This document shows positions 1 to 5,964 of a stretch of 6,183 nucleotides of DNA, one piece after another (position 1 is the first letter of the stretch; every line of letters starts with the position of its first letter). Origin of the DNA: Bacteroidales bacterium. GTDB taxonomy: Bacteria; Bacteroidota; Bacteroidia; Bacteroidales; WCHB1-69. The stretch lies in the NCBI GenBank assembly GCA_012518765.1, contig JAAYRN010000063.1, positions 1 through 6,183 of the forward strand. The letters run 5' to 3'. A program made the position numbers and the translations under genes. The notes below the pieces were generated by a model. That model saw nothing but the letters and a program-made list of their open reading frames with translations. It was not told the origin of the DNA and did no database searches.

Positions 1-1
1 A

Positions 2-1912
2 GCAAGTAGCTACACTTACAACGAAATGGTTGACTCTATCATCTTGAGCAAACAAAACAATGCGTTGGGAATAAGCGTTACGGCTGAGGAATTAAGAGAC
101 CTAATGACAGGACCCAATCCTCACGATTATGCCAGAAGATTTTTTGGAGGTCCCGATGGAAACTACGACATGCAATTGGCTCAAAACTTCCTGAACAATA
201 TGGAACACTACGATTCAGCATCTCGAGTAGCCTACTTATACTACGAATCAATAGTGGAAAAAGAAACCTTATTAAAAAAATATTTGAACCTATTGGCAAA
301 ATCTCATCATACACCCAAATTATTTGCCCGTAAAATACAAGAAGAAAATGAGTTAAGAGCTAACGTACACTTGACTCATATTTCGTATAGTAGCGAATTA
401 GTGTCTGACGATAAAATAAATTTCACAGAAAAAGACATTCAAAAATGGTACGAAAACAACCTGTATCGCTTCCCTCAAGAAGAAGAATTTAGAAATATTG
501 AATATGTCATATTTGAAATTCAACCATCGGATAAAGATTTATTAGAAATAGAAAATGAGGTAAGAGAAAAATACGAAATATTTAAAACCACAGAAACACC
601 ACAACTATTTGTAAACACTTTAGTTGACTCTCGTTTCGATAGTACTTTCTACAAACAACACGAACTTCCAGAACATATAGACACCACCCTATTTAATGCA
701 CCCATAGGAACTTTTGTGGAACCTTATATAGACGGTGATTATTGGACTTTTGCCAAGCTATTAGCCGCAAACATCCGCCCCGACTCCATACATGTAAATT
801 TCATTTTTGTATCAAAAGAAGGCATACAAGAAGCACCCAGAACCGAAGAAACATCCCAACATATTTTAGATAGTGCTTTTATGGGACTACTAAATGGCAT
901 TGATTTTTACGATGTTGCAAATCAGTTTTCGGATATAAAACCCGACCCAAGCAACGACTCTTGTCGACTATGGCTAACCGACGGTAGCGACCAAATATTT
1001 TTCGACAGAACCACCGCACAAATGCTTTTCGATACATTAAACACCTTCAACGCTGGAATTTTGACCAGATACGAAAGTAAATTAGGAACTTGGTTGTTCA
1101 TCATCAATCATCGTACTGCCATTGAAAAGAAAATACAAGTTGCCATTGGCAAAAAACTAATAGAAGCATCAAGCGAAACACTTGACATAGCAGAAAGTCA
1201 GGCTAATAATTTTGTAAACGGACTCGAAAACTACGATGCTTTCGACAAAAAAGTAAAAGATATGAGTTTAAACAAACGCAATTTTGAACGTTTAAACGCC
1301 ATGTCGTATAATATTCCCGGTATTTCAGCCAACGCAAGAGAAATAGTACGCTGGGCTTACGAAGAAAATACTAAAAAAGGAGCTGTATCAAATGTATTTC
1401 ATATAGATAACGCATTTGTAGTAGTAACGCTCAAAAGTATTTATCCCAAAGGACACATGGACTTAGAACAAGTTAGAACTTTTGTAGAAACCATGGTAAA
1501 AAGAGATAAAAAAGCAGAAAAACTAACAGGATTGCTAAATACTACCCTAAGCAAAACAAAAGATTTATACAAAGTTGCAGCCGAATACAAAACTACAGTT
1601 GATACTGTTAGTGTTTCATTTGCAGACCACAACTTTGGACATTACGGACCCGAAGCTGGTTTGATTGGAAAAATATTTGCCCAAAAGAAACTAAACGAAA
1701 CTACCCTATTAAAAGGTGATATGGGAATGTATGTAGTTAAAATACAAAACATTGCTTCGCCCTCCTCCTTAAAAGTAGACGAAGAACAAGCCAACACTAT
1801 AAACATGTACCAACAACAACAAAGCATGATGTACCAAAATCAGGTGCAAAACAGCATACAAAAACTAAGAAAACTATATAAAGTAGAAGATAATAGATAT
1901 AAAGTATTTTAA
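2..1912 (+). CDS. SurA_N/PpiD-type periplasmic peptidylprolyl isomerase-like folding protein, 5'-truncated
   Basis: The frame is open from base 2, eight codons before the first ATG (base 26), so the true start lies upstream. The missing N-terminus should hold the membrane anchor of PpiD-like proteins. Residue numbers count from that ATG. Residues 1-150 resemble the helical SurA_N/PpiD chaperone region, including ISVTAEELRDLMTGPNPH (16-33), a pattern usual in Bacteroidota homologues. Residues 251-365 align with a parvulin rotamase domain: RPDSIHVNFIFV where active members have KARHILI, LLNGIDFYDVANQFSD, then YESKLGTWLFII where the usual text is ESQFGYHII. Both conserved parvulin histidines appear to be lost, so this domain is probably a chaperone fold without isomerase activity. 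Residues 450-510 (KGAVSNVFHIDNAFVVVTL) look like the C-terminal PpiD region. A Gln/Met-rich stretch lies near residues 594-607. By family, the role is folding of exported or outer-membrane proteins. The family call is firm; the catalytic status is inference. A lipoprotein gene follows after 21 nt, suggesting an envelope-related unit. Confidence 0.85.
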   Translation, partial: ASSYTYNEMVDSIILSKQNNALGISVTAEELRDLMTGPNPHDYARRFFGGPDGNYDMQLAQNFLNNMEHYDSASRVAYLYYESIVEKETLLKKYLNLLAKSHHTPKLFARKIQEENELRANVHLTHISYSSELVSDDKINFTEKDIQKWYENNLYRFPQEEEFRNIEYVIFEIQPSDKDLLEIENEVREKYEIFKTTETPQLFVNTLVDSRFDSTFYKQHELPEHIDTTLFNAPIGTFVEPYIDGDYWTFAKLLAANIRPDSIHVNFIFVSKEGIQEAPRTEETSQHILDSAFMGLLNGIDFYDVANQFSDIKPDPSNDSCRLWLTDGSDQIFFDRTTAQMLFDTLNTFNAGILTRYESKLGTWLFIINHRTAIEKKIQVAIGKKLIEASSETLDIAESQANNFVNGLENYDAFDKKVKDMSLNKRNFERLNAMSYNIPGISANAREIVRWAYEENTKKGAVSNVFHIDNAFVVVTLKSIYPKGHMDLEQVRTFVETMVKRDKKAEKLTGLLNTTLSKTKDLYKVAAEYKTTVDTVSVSFADHNFGHYGPEAGLIGKIFAQKKLNETTLLKGDMGMYVVKIQNIASPSSLKVDEEQANTINMYQQQQSMMYQNQVQNSIQKLRKLYKVEDNRYKVF

Positions 1913-1933
1913 TAACTTAACATTAAATTTAAT

Positions 1934-2443
1934 ATGAAAACTAAACTTTTTTCAATAGCATTCGCAGCCATCAGTATTTTATTTGTTTCTTGCGGAAACA
2001 AACCCGAACAAGTCGTAGAAAAATACCTTACCCATTTTTATAAAGCTGAATACAAAGAAGCTAACGAGTATGTAGCAAAAGACAAAAAAGGTCTTTGTGA
2101 ATTGTTAGACACTTATATGCCCGAAACAGAAAAAGAAAAAGCAGCAAAAAATAAGGTATCAATAAGCAATATTAAATGCGAAATAAAAGACGATACTACC
2201 GCAATCTGTTCTTGTCAAATCGCTGTACAAACAACCGAAAAAGGGGTAAAAGAAAGTGAAGAATCGACAGAGCAAATCAAGCTAAAAAAGATAAAAGGAA
2301 AATGGTATATCAATCAAGGTAAAGAAGATTTTATGGATGAAGGAGACAACGAAAATGCTGTAGTCCCAAGCGAATCGGAAGAATATGACTTCACCGAAGA
2401 AGAAGTTGAAGCCACAGAAGAAATCATTCTTGAAAAAGAATAA
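1934..2443 (+). CDS. Small lipoprotein, DUF4878/NTF2-like, with acidic C-terminal tail
   Basis: This 169-residue protein begins with a classic lipoprotein signal peptide: basic MKTK, a hydrophobic stretch (5-18) and a lipobox ending FVSC with the lipidated Cys at 20. It should therefore be exported and anchored in a membrane. After the Cys, PEQVVEKYLTHFYKAEYKEANEYV (24-47) and a late GKWYINQGKE strand (122-131) resemble the DUF4878/NTF2-like lipoproteins common in Bacteroidota, whose function is generally unknown. Cys 82, 92 and 94 lie in the central strands. Residues 131-169 are strikingly acidic: 18 of 39 are Asp or Glu and only one is Lys. No convincing surface-export signal follows the Cys. 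The start is fixed by the signal peptide. The gene sits 21 nt after the PpiD-like gene and is followed by a strong terminator, so it is probably the last gene of that transcript. The lipoprotein call is firm; the domain family is tentative and no specific function can be assigned. Confidence 0.85.
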   Translation: MKTKLFSIAFAAISILFVSCGNKPEQVVEKYLTHFYKAEYKEANEYVAKDKKGLCELLDTYMPETEKEKAAKNKVSISNIKCEIKDDTTAICSCQIAVQTTEKGVKESEESTEQIKLKKIKGKWYINQGKEDFMDEGDNENAVVPSESEEYDFTEEEVEATEEIILEKE

Positions 2444-2461
2444 TTTATTTTATTATTATTG
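2430..2461 (+). promoter_or_regulatory. Possible Bacteroidota-type promoter for the YiiX-like gene
   Basis: A TTG at 2430-2432 is followed after 21 nt by TATTATTG (2454-2461). This matches five of the six fixed positions of the -7 consensus TAnnTTTG, with spacing inside the known range. Transcription would begin near 2467, just before the hairpin at 2469-2494. The -33 part lies inside the end of the lipoprotein gene. The region is so AT-rich that a chance match is possible. Confidence 0.3.
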
Positions 2462-2468
2462 AAAACTT

Positions 2469-2495
2469 AAAAGCTGTTCCAACGAACAGCTTTTT
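2469..2495 (+). terminator. Rho-independent terminator after the lipoprotein gene
   Basis: A perfect 11-bp stem (2469-2479 with 2484-2494) with a 4-nt CAAC loop is followed by the end of a T run. Its core is AGCTGTTC / GAACAGCT. It lies 25 nt after the lipoprotein stop codon. Runs of A before the stem mean it could also work on the opposite strand, though no minus-strand gene points at it. It ends only 10 nt before the next start codon, so it may also act as a structured leader for that gene. Confidence 0.85.
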
Positions 2496-2504
2496 CTATA
2501 TACC

Positions 2505-3137
2505 ATGACAAAAAAAATAGTTCTTGTTTTGTTTGTGCTTGTGCTTACAAGCCTTGGTTATATGTATATACATCAAAACAAAAGCAAAAACCAAGAACAA
2601 AACAATGAATACCAATTAAATACCCAAGAAGTCGACCTGTTGAAAGAAGGTGATATTATTTTACGTCATGGATTTGGAATCATCAGCGATGCTATTGCAA
2701 AAATCAGTAATCAGTCCATTTCTCACTGCGGCATATTATGTCGTGATGTCCACCAGCAGTGGGTAGTTGTTCATACTGTATCTAACACACTTTCAACGAC
2801 TGATGGTATGCAAATCGAATCCTTATCTTCGTTTACCAAAGGCAGTAAAAAAAACTCCATCCATATCATTCGTTTTAAAAATCAAAGCGATTCGCTTCAA
2901 AAATTATTTATTAATCAAACTTTTTATTATTTAAACAAACAAATACCTTTCGACAATCAATTCAACACAAACGATAGCTCCGAATTTTATTGCACCGAAC
3001 TGATTCGACATTTATATTTAACCACCTACCAAACAGACATTTACCAAAACCACAAACAAGACATACTCGGATTTGAGCCTTTTTTTGACAAAAAAATCTT
3101 TAAATCCGTTGTTTCTCACATAGAAAACAAAAATTAA
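2505..3137 (+). CDS. YiiX/YebB-like permuted NlpC/P60 (papain-like) putative hydrolase, membrane-anchored
   Basis: The 210-residue product opens with a basic MTKK and a hydrophobic helix (about 5-22) lacking both a lipobox and a clear signal-peptidase site. It is thus probably anchored by one membrane segment with the rest outside the cytoplasm. The body carries the marks of the permuted NlpC/P60 family (YiiX-type, PF05708): LKEGDIILRHG (46-56), SISHCGIL (71-78) with the expected catalytic His 74, IPFDNQF (137-143), and EFYCTELIRHLY (160-171) with the expected nucleophile Cys 163. In this family the His precedes the Cys, the reverse of standard NlpC/P60 enzymes. Relatives are thought to act as amidases or peptidases on cell-wall peptides or lipid-linked substrates; the substrate here is unknown. 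Length fits the family, and all expected catalytic positions are present. The start is fixed by the hydrophobic N-terminus. It stands alone between a terminator 10 nt upstream and a 104-nt gap downstream, so it is probably monocistronic or reached by read-through. Confidence 0.85.
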   Translation: MTKKIVLVLFVLVLTSLGYMYIHQNKSKNQEQNNEYQLNTQEVDLLKEGDIILRHGFGIISDAIAKISNQSISHCGILCRDVHQQWVVVHTVSNTLSTTDGMQIESLSSFTKGSKKNSIHIIRFKNQSDSLQKLFINQTFYYLNKQIPFDNQFNTNDSSEFYCTELIRHLYLTTYQTDIYQNHKQDILGFEPFFDKKIFKSVVSHIENKN

Positions 3138-3182
3138 ATACATAAAAATCATTTTCAATCGCATAGATTCCTAAAAAAAATG

Positions 3183-3190
3183 TATTTTTG
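3183..3190 (+). promoter_or_regulatory. Probable -7 box of the gpmA operon promoter
   Basis: TATTTTTG is an exact match to the Bacteroidota -7 consensus TAnnTTTG, in the context GTATTTTTGCA often seen in this phylum. It lies in the only sizeable intergenic gap on this side of the window (3138-3241). Transcription would start near 3195-3197, giving a leader of about 45 nt. No good TTG -33 element is seen at the right spacing, so the match rests on the -7 box and on position. Confidence 0.6.
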
Positions 3191-3241
3191 CAATCTTTTT
3201 GAAAAGTATTTTTTTATATATCAAAACAAAAAACATTAAAT

Positions 3242-3988
3242 ATGTATCGATTAGTATTCTTACGACATGGTGAAAGCCAATGGAATCATGAAAACCGTTT
3301 TACAGGATGGACAGACGTAGACCTCACAAGAAGAGGAATTAGAGAAGCAAAGGAAGCAGGAAAAATTCTTAAAGAAAATGGATTTTCGTTTCGATATAGT
3401 TTTACCTCCTACTTAAAAAGAGCCATTAAAACCTCCTATTTTACCTTGGAAGAAATGGATTTACTATGGGTTCCCGTAGAAAAAACATGGAGATTAAACG
3501 AGAAACATTATGGCTTTTTACAAGGCATGGACAAAAGAGAAGTAGCCAAAAAATACGGCGAAGAAGAAATATTATCTTGGAGAAGAAGCTACGACGTAGC
3601 CCCTCCTCCCCTCCCCTTAGACGACCCCCAACATCCTGCTAACGACCCTAAATATCAGGAATTGAACGAAGAAGGATGTACACCCGGAACCGAATCCCTA
3701 AGTGATACCATCAAGCGTATCATACCTTACTGGGAAAACGAAATTATACCCAAACTCAAACAACACAAAGAAATATTGGTAGGTGGACACGGAAATAGCC
3801 TAAGAGCCATTATTAAACATATCAAAAACATAAGCGATGCCGATATAGTATCGCTCAATTTACCCACAGGGATTCCATACGTTTTTGAATTTGACGAAAA
3901 TATGAATTTAATCAAAGATTACTTTTTAGCCGAAGAAAAAAAGTTGAAACTATTAATGGAAAAAGTCGCCAATCAAATAAAAGGATAA
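3242..3988 (+). CDS. gpmA: 2,3-bisphosphoglycerate-dependent phosphoglycerate mutase
   Basis: GpmA interconverts 3- and 2-phosphoglycerate in glycolysis and gluconeogenesis, through a phosphohistidine intermediate, in the cytoplasm. At 248 residues it matches the usual length of about 250. The signature LRHGESQWN (7-15) holds the phosphorylated His 9. It is followed by RFTGWTDVDLT (19-29), SYLKRAIKT (56-64) with Arg 60, and WRLNEKHYGFLQGMDK (83-98) with the acid/base Glu 87. The second catalytic His 183 lies in GGHGNSLRAI (181-190). LNLPTGIPYVFEFD near the C-terminus is typical of Bacteroidales enzymes. All catalytic residues are present, so the enzyme should be active. The first ATG places the RHGE motif at the normal distance from the N-terminus. 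A probable promoter lies about 50 nt upstream. The next gene starts 17 nt after the stop, so gpmA appears to lead an operon that also encodes a phosphatase and RNA methyltransferases. Confidence 0.97.
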   Translation: MYRLVFLRHGESQWNHENRFTGWTDVDLTRRGIREAKEAGKILKENGFSFRYSFTSYLKRAIKTSYFTLEEMDLLWVPVEKTWRLNEKHYGFLQGMDKREVAKKYGEEEILSWRRSYDVAPPPLPLDDPQHPANDPKYQELNEEGCTPGTESLSDTIKRIIPYWENEIIPKLKQHKEILVGGHGNSLRAIIKHIKNISDADIVSLNLPTGIPYVFEFDENMNLIKDYFLAEEKKLKLLMEKVANQIKG

Positions 3989-4005
3989 AGCCACCAAAAT
4001 AAAAC

Positions 4006-4737
4006 ATGTCTAATCAATGGGTTATACCTGACATACACGGATGTTTTTTTACGCTAAAAAAACTAATGGAAACACATATTCAACCTTCCCAAAAAGATGA
4101 ATTGTATTTCTTAGGCGATTTAATCGACAGAGGAAAACGCTCAAAGGAAGTATTGGATTACCTCATGGATTTAGAAAAACAAGGATTTAACATCAAAGCC
4201 ATCAAAGGAAATCATGAAGTGTATTTCTTAAATGCCTACGACAAAGAAAAAAACAGAAAAACATCTTTTTTCAGTAAAAAACATAGCAAAGATTATCTTT
4301 TTTGGTTAAATGTAGGAGGAAAAGAAACCCTAAAAAGTTTTAATACCGAAGACATTAGAGATATTCCCGAATCATATATTCAATGGATAAACCAACTCCC
4401 CTATTACTACACTACCGACAAATACGTAATAGTACATGCAGGTTTAAATTTCAACATAGACAATCCTTTCGAAGACACTGATTTTATGTTAATCAATACA
4501 AGATTTACTGTAAAACCTGAAAAAATCGGTCATAAAATCATCGTACACGGACATACACCGTTGAGCATGGAAGGCATAAAAACTCTGATTAACGAAAGGA
4601 ATAATTATCACTATATTTGCTTAGATAATGGCTGTTACTACAAAAATAGCGAAACATACGGATCTTTAGTTGCTTTAAATTTAAACACATTAGAAATTTT
4701 CACCCACCCAAACATCGACAATAGGTATGAGAATTGA
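4006..4737 (+). CDS. PPP-family metallophosphatase (serine/threonine phosphatase-like)
   Basis: A 243-residue calcineurin-like metallophosphoesterase of the PPP type. The metal-binding motifs appear in order: PDIHGC (8-13; Asp 9, His 11), GDLIDRG (37-43; Asp 38, Asp 41, Arg 42), GNHE (68-71), VHAGLN (143-148; His 144) and VHGHTP (180-185; His 181, His 183). LDNGCYY (206-212) follows, as in bacterial PrpA/PrpE-like enzymes. The set is complete, so it should be an active two-metal phosphatase in the cytoplasm; no signal peptide is seen. Bacterial members act on phosphoproteins or on nucleotides such as diadenosine tetraphosphate (ApaH-like), and the sequence alone does not separate these. The gene begins 17 nt after gpmA, and its last 11 nt overlap the start of trmD, which suggests translational coupling. 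The start at 4006 places the first metal motif immediately inside the protein, as is normal for the family. Confidence 0.9.
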   Translation: MSNQWVIPDIHGCFFTLKKLMETHIQPSQKDELYFLGDLIDRGKRSKEVLDYLMDLEKQGFNIKAIKGNHEVYFLNAYDKEKNRKTSFFSKKHSKDYLFWLNVGGKETLKSFNTEDIRDIPESYIQWINQLPYYYTTDKYVIVHAGLNFNIDNPFEDTDFMLINTRFTVKPEKIGHKIIVHGHTPLSMEGIKTLINERNNYHYICLDNGCYYKNSETYGSLVALNLNTLEIFTHPNIDNRYEN

Positions 4738-5413
4738 TATTTTGACCCTTTTCCCCGAAATCTTCGACAGTATTTTTGGTGTATCTATTCTAAGACGAGC
4801 ACAAGAAAAGAAAATAGTAAACATACACATTCACAATATTCGCGACTATTCGACCGACAAACACCGACGAGTTGACGATTATCCTTTTAGTGGCGAATCG
4901 GGAATGGTTATGAAAATAGAACCCATTGCCGCATGTATAGAATCGCTTACCAAAGAACGCCCTTACGATGAAATTATATTTCTAAGTCCAGACGGACAAA
5001 CATTTGACCAATCTACAGCCAATCAACTATCTATGAAACAATCTATTATACTCTTATGCGGTCATTACAAAGGCATAGACGAAAGAGTTAGGGAATTGTT
5101 TATTACCCAAGAAATTTCCATAGGAGATTATGTATTATCGGGAGGAGAATTACCTGCCGCCGTATTGTGCGACAGCATCATACGCTTGATACCGGGCGTA
5201 CTAAACGACGAAACATCTGCTTTGTCCGACTCCTTTCAATACGGACTGTTATCACCCCCCGTTTACACCCGCCCCTACGATTACAAAGGACATTGTGTAC
5301 CTGATATTTTACTTTCAGGAAATGAAAAACTAATCAACGAATGGAAACTACAAAAAGCCGTAGAAAGAACCAAAGAACGCAGACCCGATTTGTATAAAAA
5401 ATATAATCCATAG
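4727..5413 (+). CDS. trmD: tRNA (guanine-N1-)-methyltransferase (m1G37)
   Basis: TrmD uses S-adenosylmethionine to methylate N1 of G37, next to the anticodon, preventing +1 frameshifting; it is usually essential. The 228 residues agree with the family. Visible motifs are MRIDILTLFPEIFD at the N-terminus, IRDYSTDKHRRVDDYPF (38-54), GMVMKIEP (59-66), LLCGHYKGIDERV (109-121), and the knot region SIGDYVLSGGELPAAVL (131-147), which binds the cofactor. RLIPGVL (153-159) has the conserved Arg 154, and LSDSFQYGLLSPPVYTRP (166-183) has the expected catalytic Asp 168. The C-terminus ends with KERRPDL, also typical. The loop before GMVM reads SGES where many homologues have a glycine-rich GGG-type loop. 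The gene overlaps the phosphatase by 11 nt and lies 5 nt before another SPOUT methyltransferase. The common rpsP-rimM-trmD-rplS context is absent. The start is supported by the invariant N-terminal strand. Confidence 0.97.
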   Translation: MRIDILTLFPEIFDSIFGVSILRRAQEKKIVNIHIHNIRDYSTDKHRRVDDYPFSGESGMVMKIEPIAACIESLTKERPYDEIIFLSPDGQTFDQSTANQLSMKQSIILLCGHYKGIDERVRELFITQEISIGDYVLSGGELPAAVLCDSIIRLIPGVLNDETSALSDSFQYGLLSPPVYTRPYDYKGHCVPDILLSGNEKLINEWKLQKAVERTKERRPDLYKKYNP

Positions 5414-5418
5414 CCTCC

Positions 5419-5964
5419 ATGAAAGAAAAATTATCCATGGACGAATTGAATCGAATAAGCATAGAGGAATTTAAGACAAGCCATAAAACTCCGATGGTAA
5501 TCGTTTTAGATAATGTGCGTAGCATGCATAACGTAGGTTCTATTTTCCGAACCGCAGACGCTTTTAGAGTTGCTCATATTTATTTATGTGGCATTACGGC
5601 ACAACCTCCACACAAGGAAATTGAAAAAACAGCACTTGGAGCCACCCAATCCGTCAATTGGTCGTACCACATTTCTACAGAGGATGTTGTAAAAGAATTA
5701 TCAAACAATGACTTTCAAATTATTTCGGTTGAACAAACTCGCGAAAGTACTTTTTTGTCAGATTATAAACCCAATATACAGCAAAAAACAGCTTTTATCT
5801 TTGGCAACGAGGTTATGGGTATAGAGCAATCCATTGTCAATTTGAGCGACAAGGTGCTCGAAATTCCACAAGTAGGCACCAAGCACTCCCTCAACATTGC
5901 TGTAAGTGCAGGCATTGTGATTTGGCATTATTATTATCACACAACTAAACTTTTAAAAATATGA
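5419..5964 (+). CDS. TrmH/SpoU-family RNA 2'-O-methyltransferase
   Basis: A 181-residue SPOUT methyltransferase that should transfer a methyl group from S-adenosylmethionine to a ribose 2'-OH of tRNA or rRNA. All three SpoU motifs are present. Motif 1 is LDNVRSMHNVGSIFRTADAF (30-49), with Asn 38 and the catalytic Arg 44. Motif 2 is FIFGNEVMGIEQ (126-137), with Glu 131. Motif 3 is LEIPQVGTKHSLNIAVSAGI (147-166), with Ser 157 and Asn 159. The start MKEKLSMDELNRISIEEFK and LCGITAQPPHKEIEKTALGA are characteristic of a short Bacteroidota subgroup without the extra N-terminal RNA-binding domain of RlmB. The substrate cannot be read from the sequence: TrmH-like (Gm18), TrmL-like or rRNA activity are all possible, so no gene symbol is given. 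The gene begins 5 nt after trmD and its TGA overlaps the next ATG by 4 nt. An in-frame ATG at 5437 is a less likely alternative start, since the family normally includes the preceding residues. Confidence 0.93.
   Translation: MKEKLSMDELNRISIEEFKTSHKTPMVIVLDNVRSMHNVGSIFRTADAFRVAHIYLCGITAQPPHKEIEKTALGATQSVNWSYHISTEDVVKELSNNDFQIISVEQTRESTFLSDYKPNIQQKTAFIFGNEVMGIEQSIVNLSDKVLEIPQVGTKHSLNIAVSAGIVIWHYYYHTTKLLKI

Noticed and set aside
78..314. Minus-strand open frame of 78 codons, and the similar short minus-strand frames elsewhere
   Set aside because: They lie entirely opposite well-supported genes, show no recognisable domain and have no promoter; they are shadows of the + strand coding sequence.
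1922..1933. Perfect 12-bp palindrome ATTAAATTTAAT touching the lipoprotein start codon
   Set aside because: It is made only of A and T in an AT-rich gap, so it is likely chance; no repeat copy or operator pattern supports it.
3157..3169. Short inverted repeat AATC-GCATA-GATT after the YiiX-like gene as a terminator
   Set aside because: A four-base stem is too weak to act as a terminator, even though an A run follows; no clear terminator is visible in this gap.
3195..3217. Inverted repeat CTTTT-TG-AAAAG followed by a T run, in the gpmA leader
   Set aside because: The loop would be only 2 nt and the stem has just one G-C pair, so it is not a credible terminator or riboswitch; it also lies downstream of the probable promoter.
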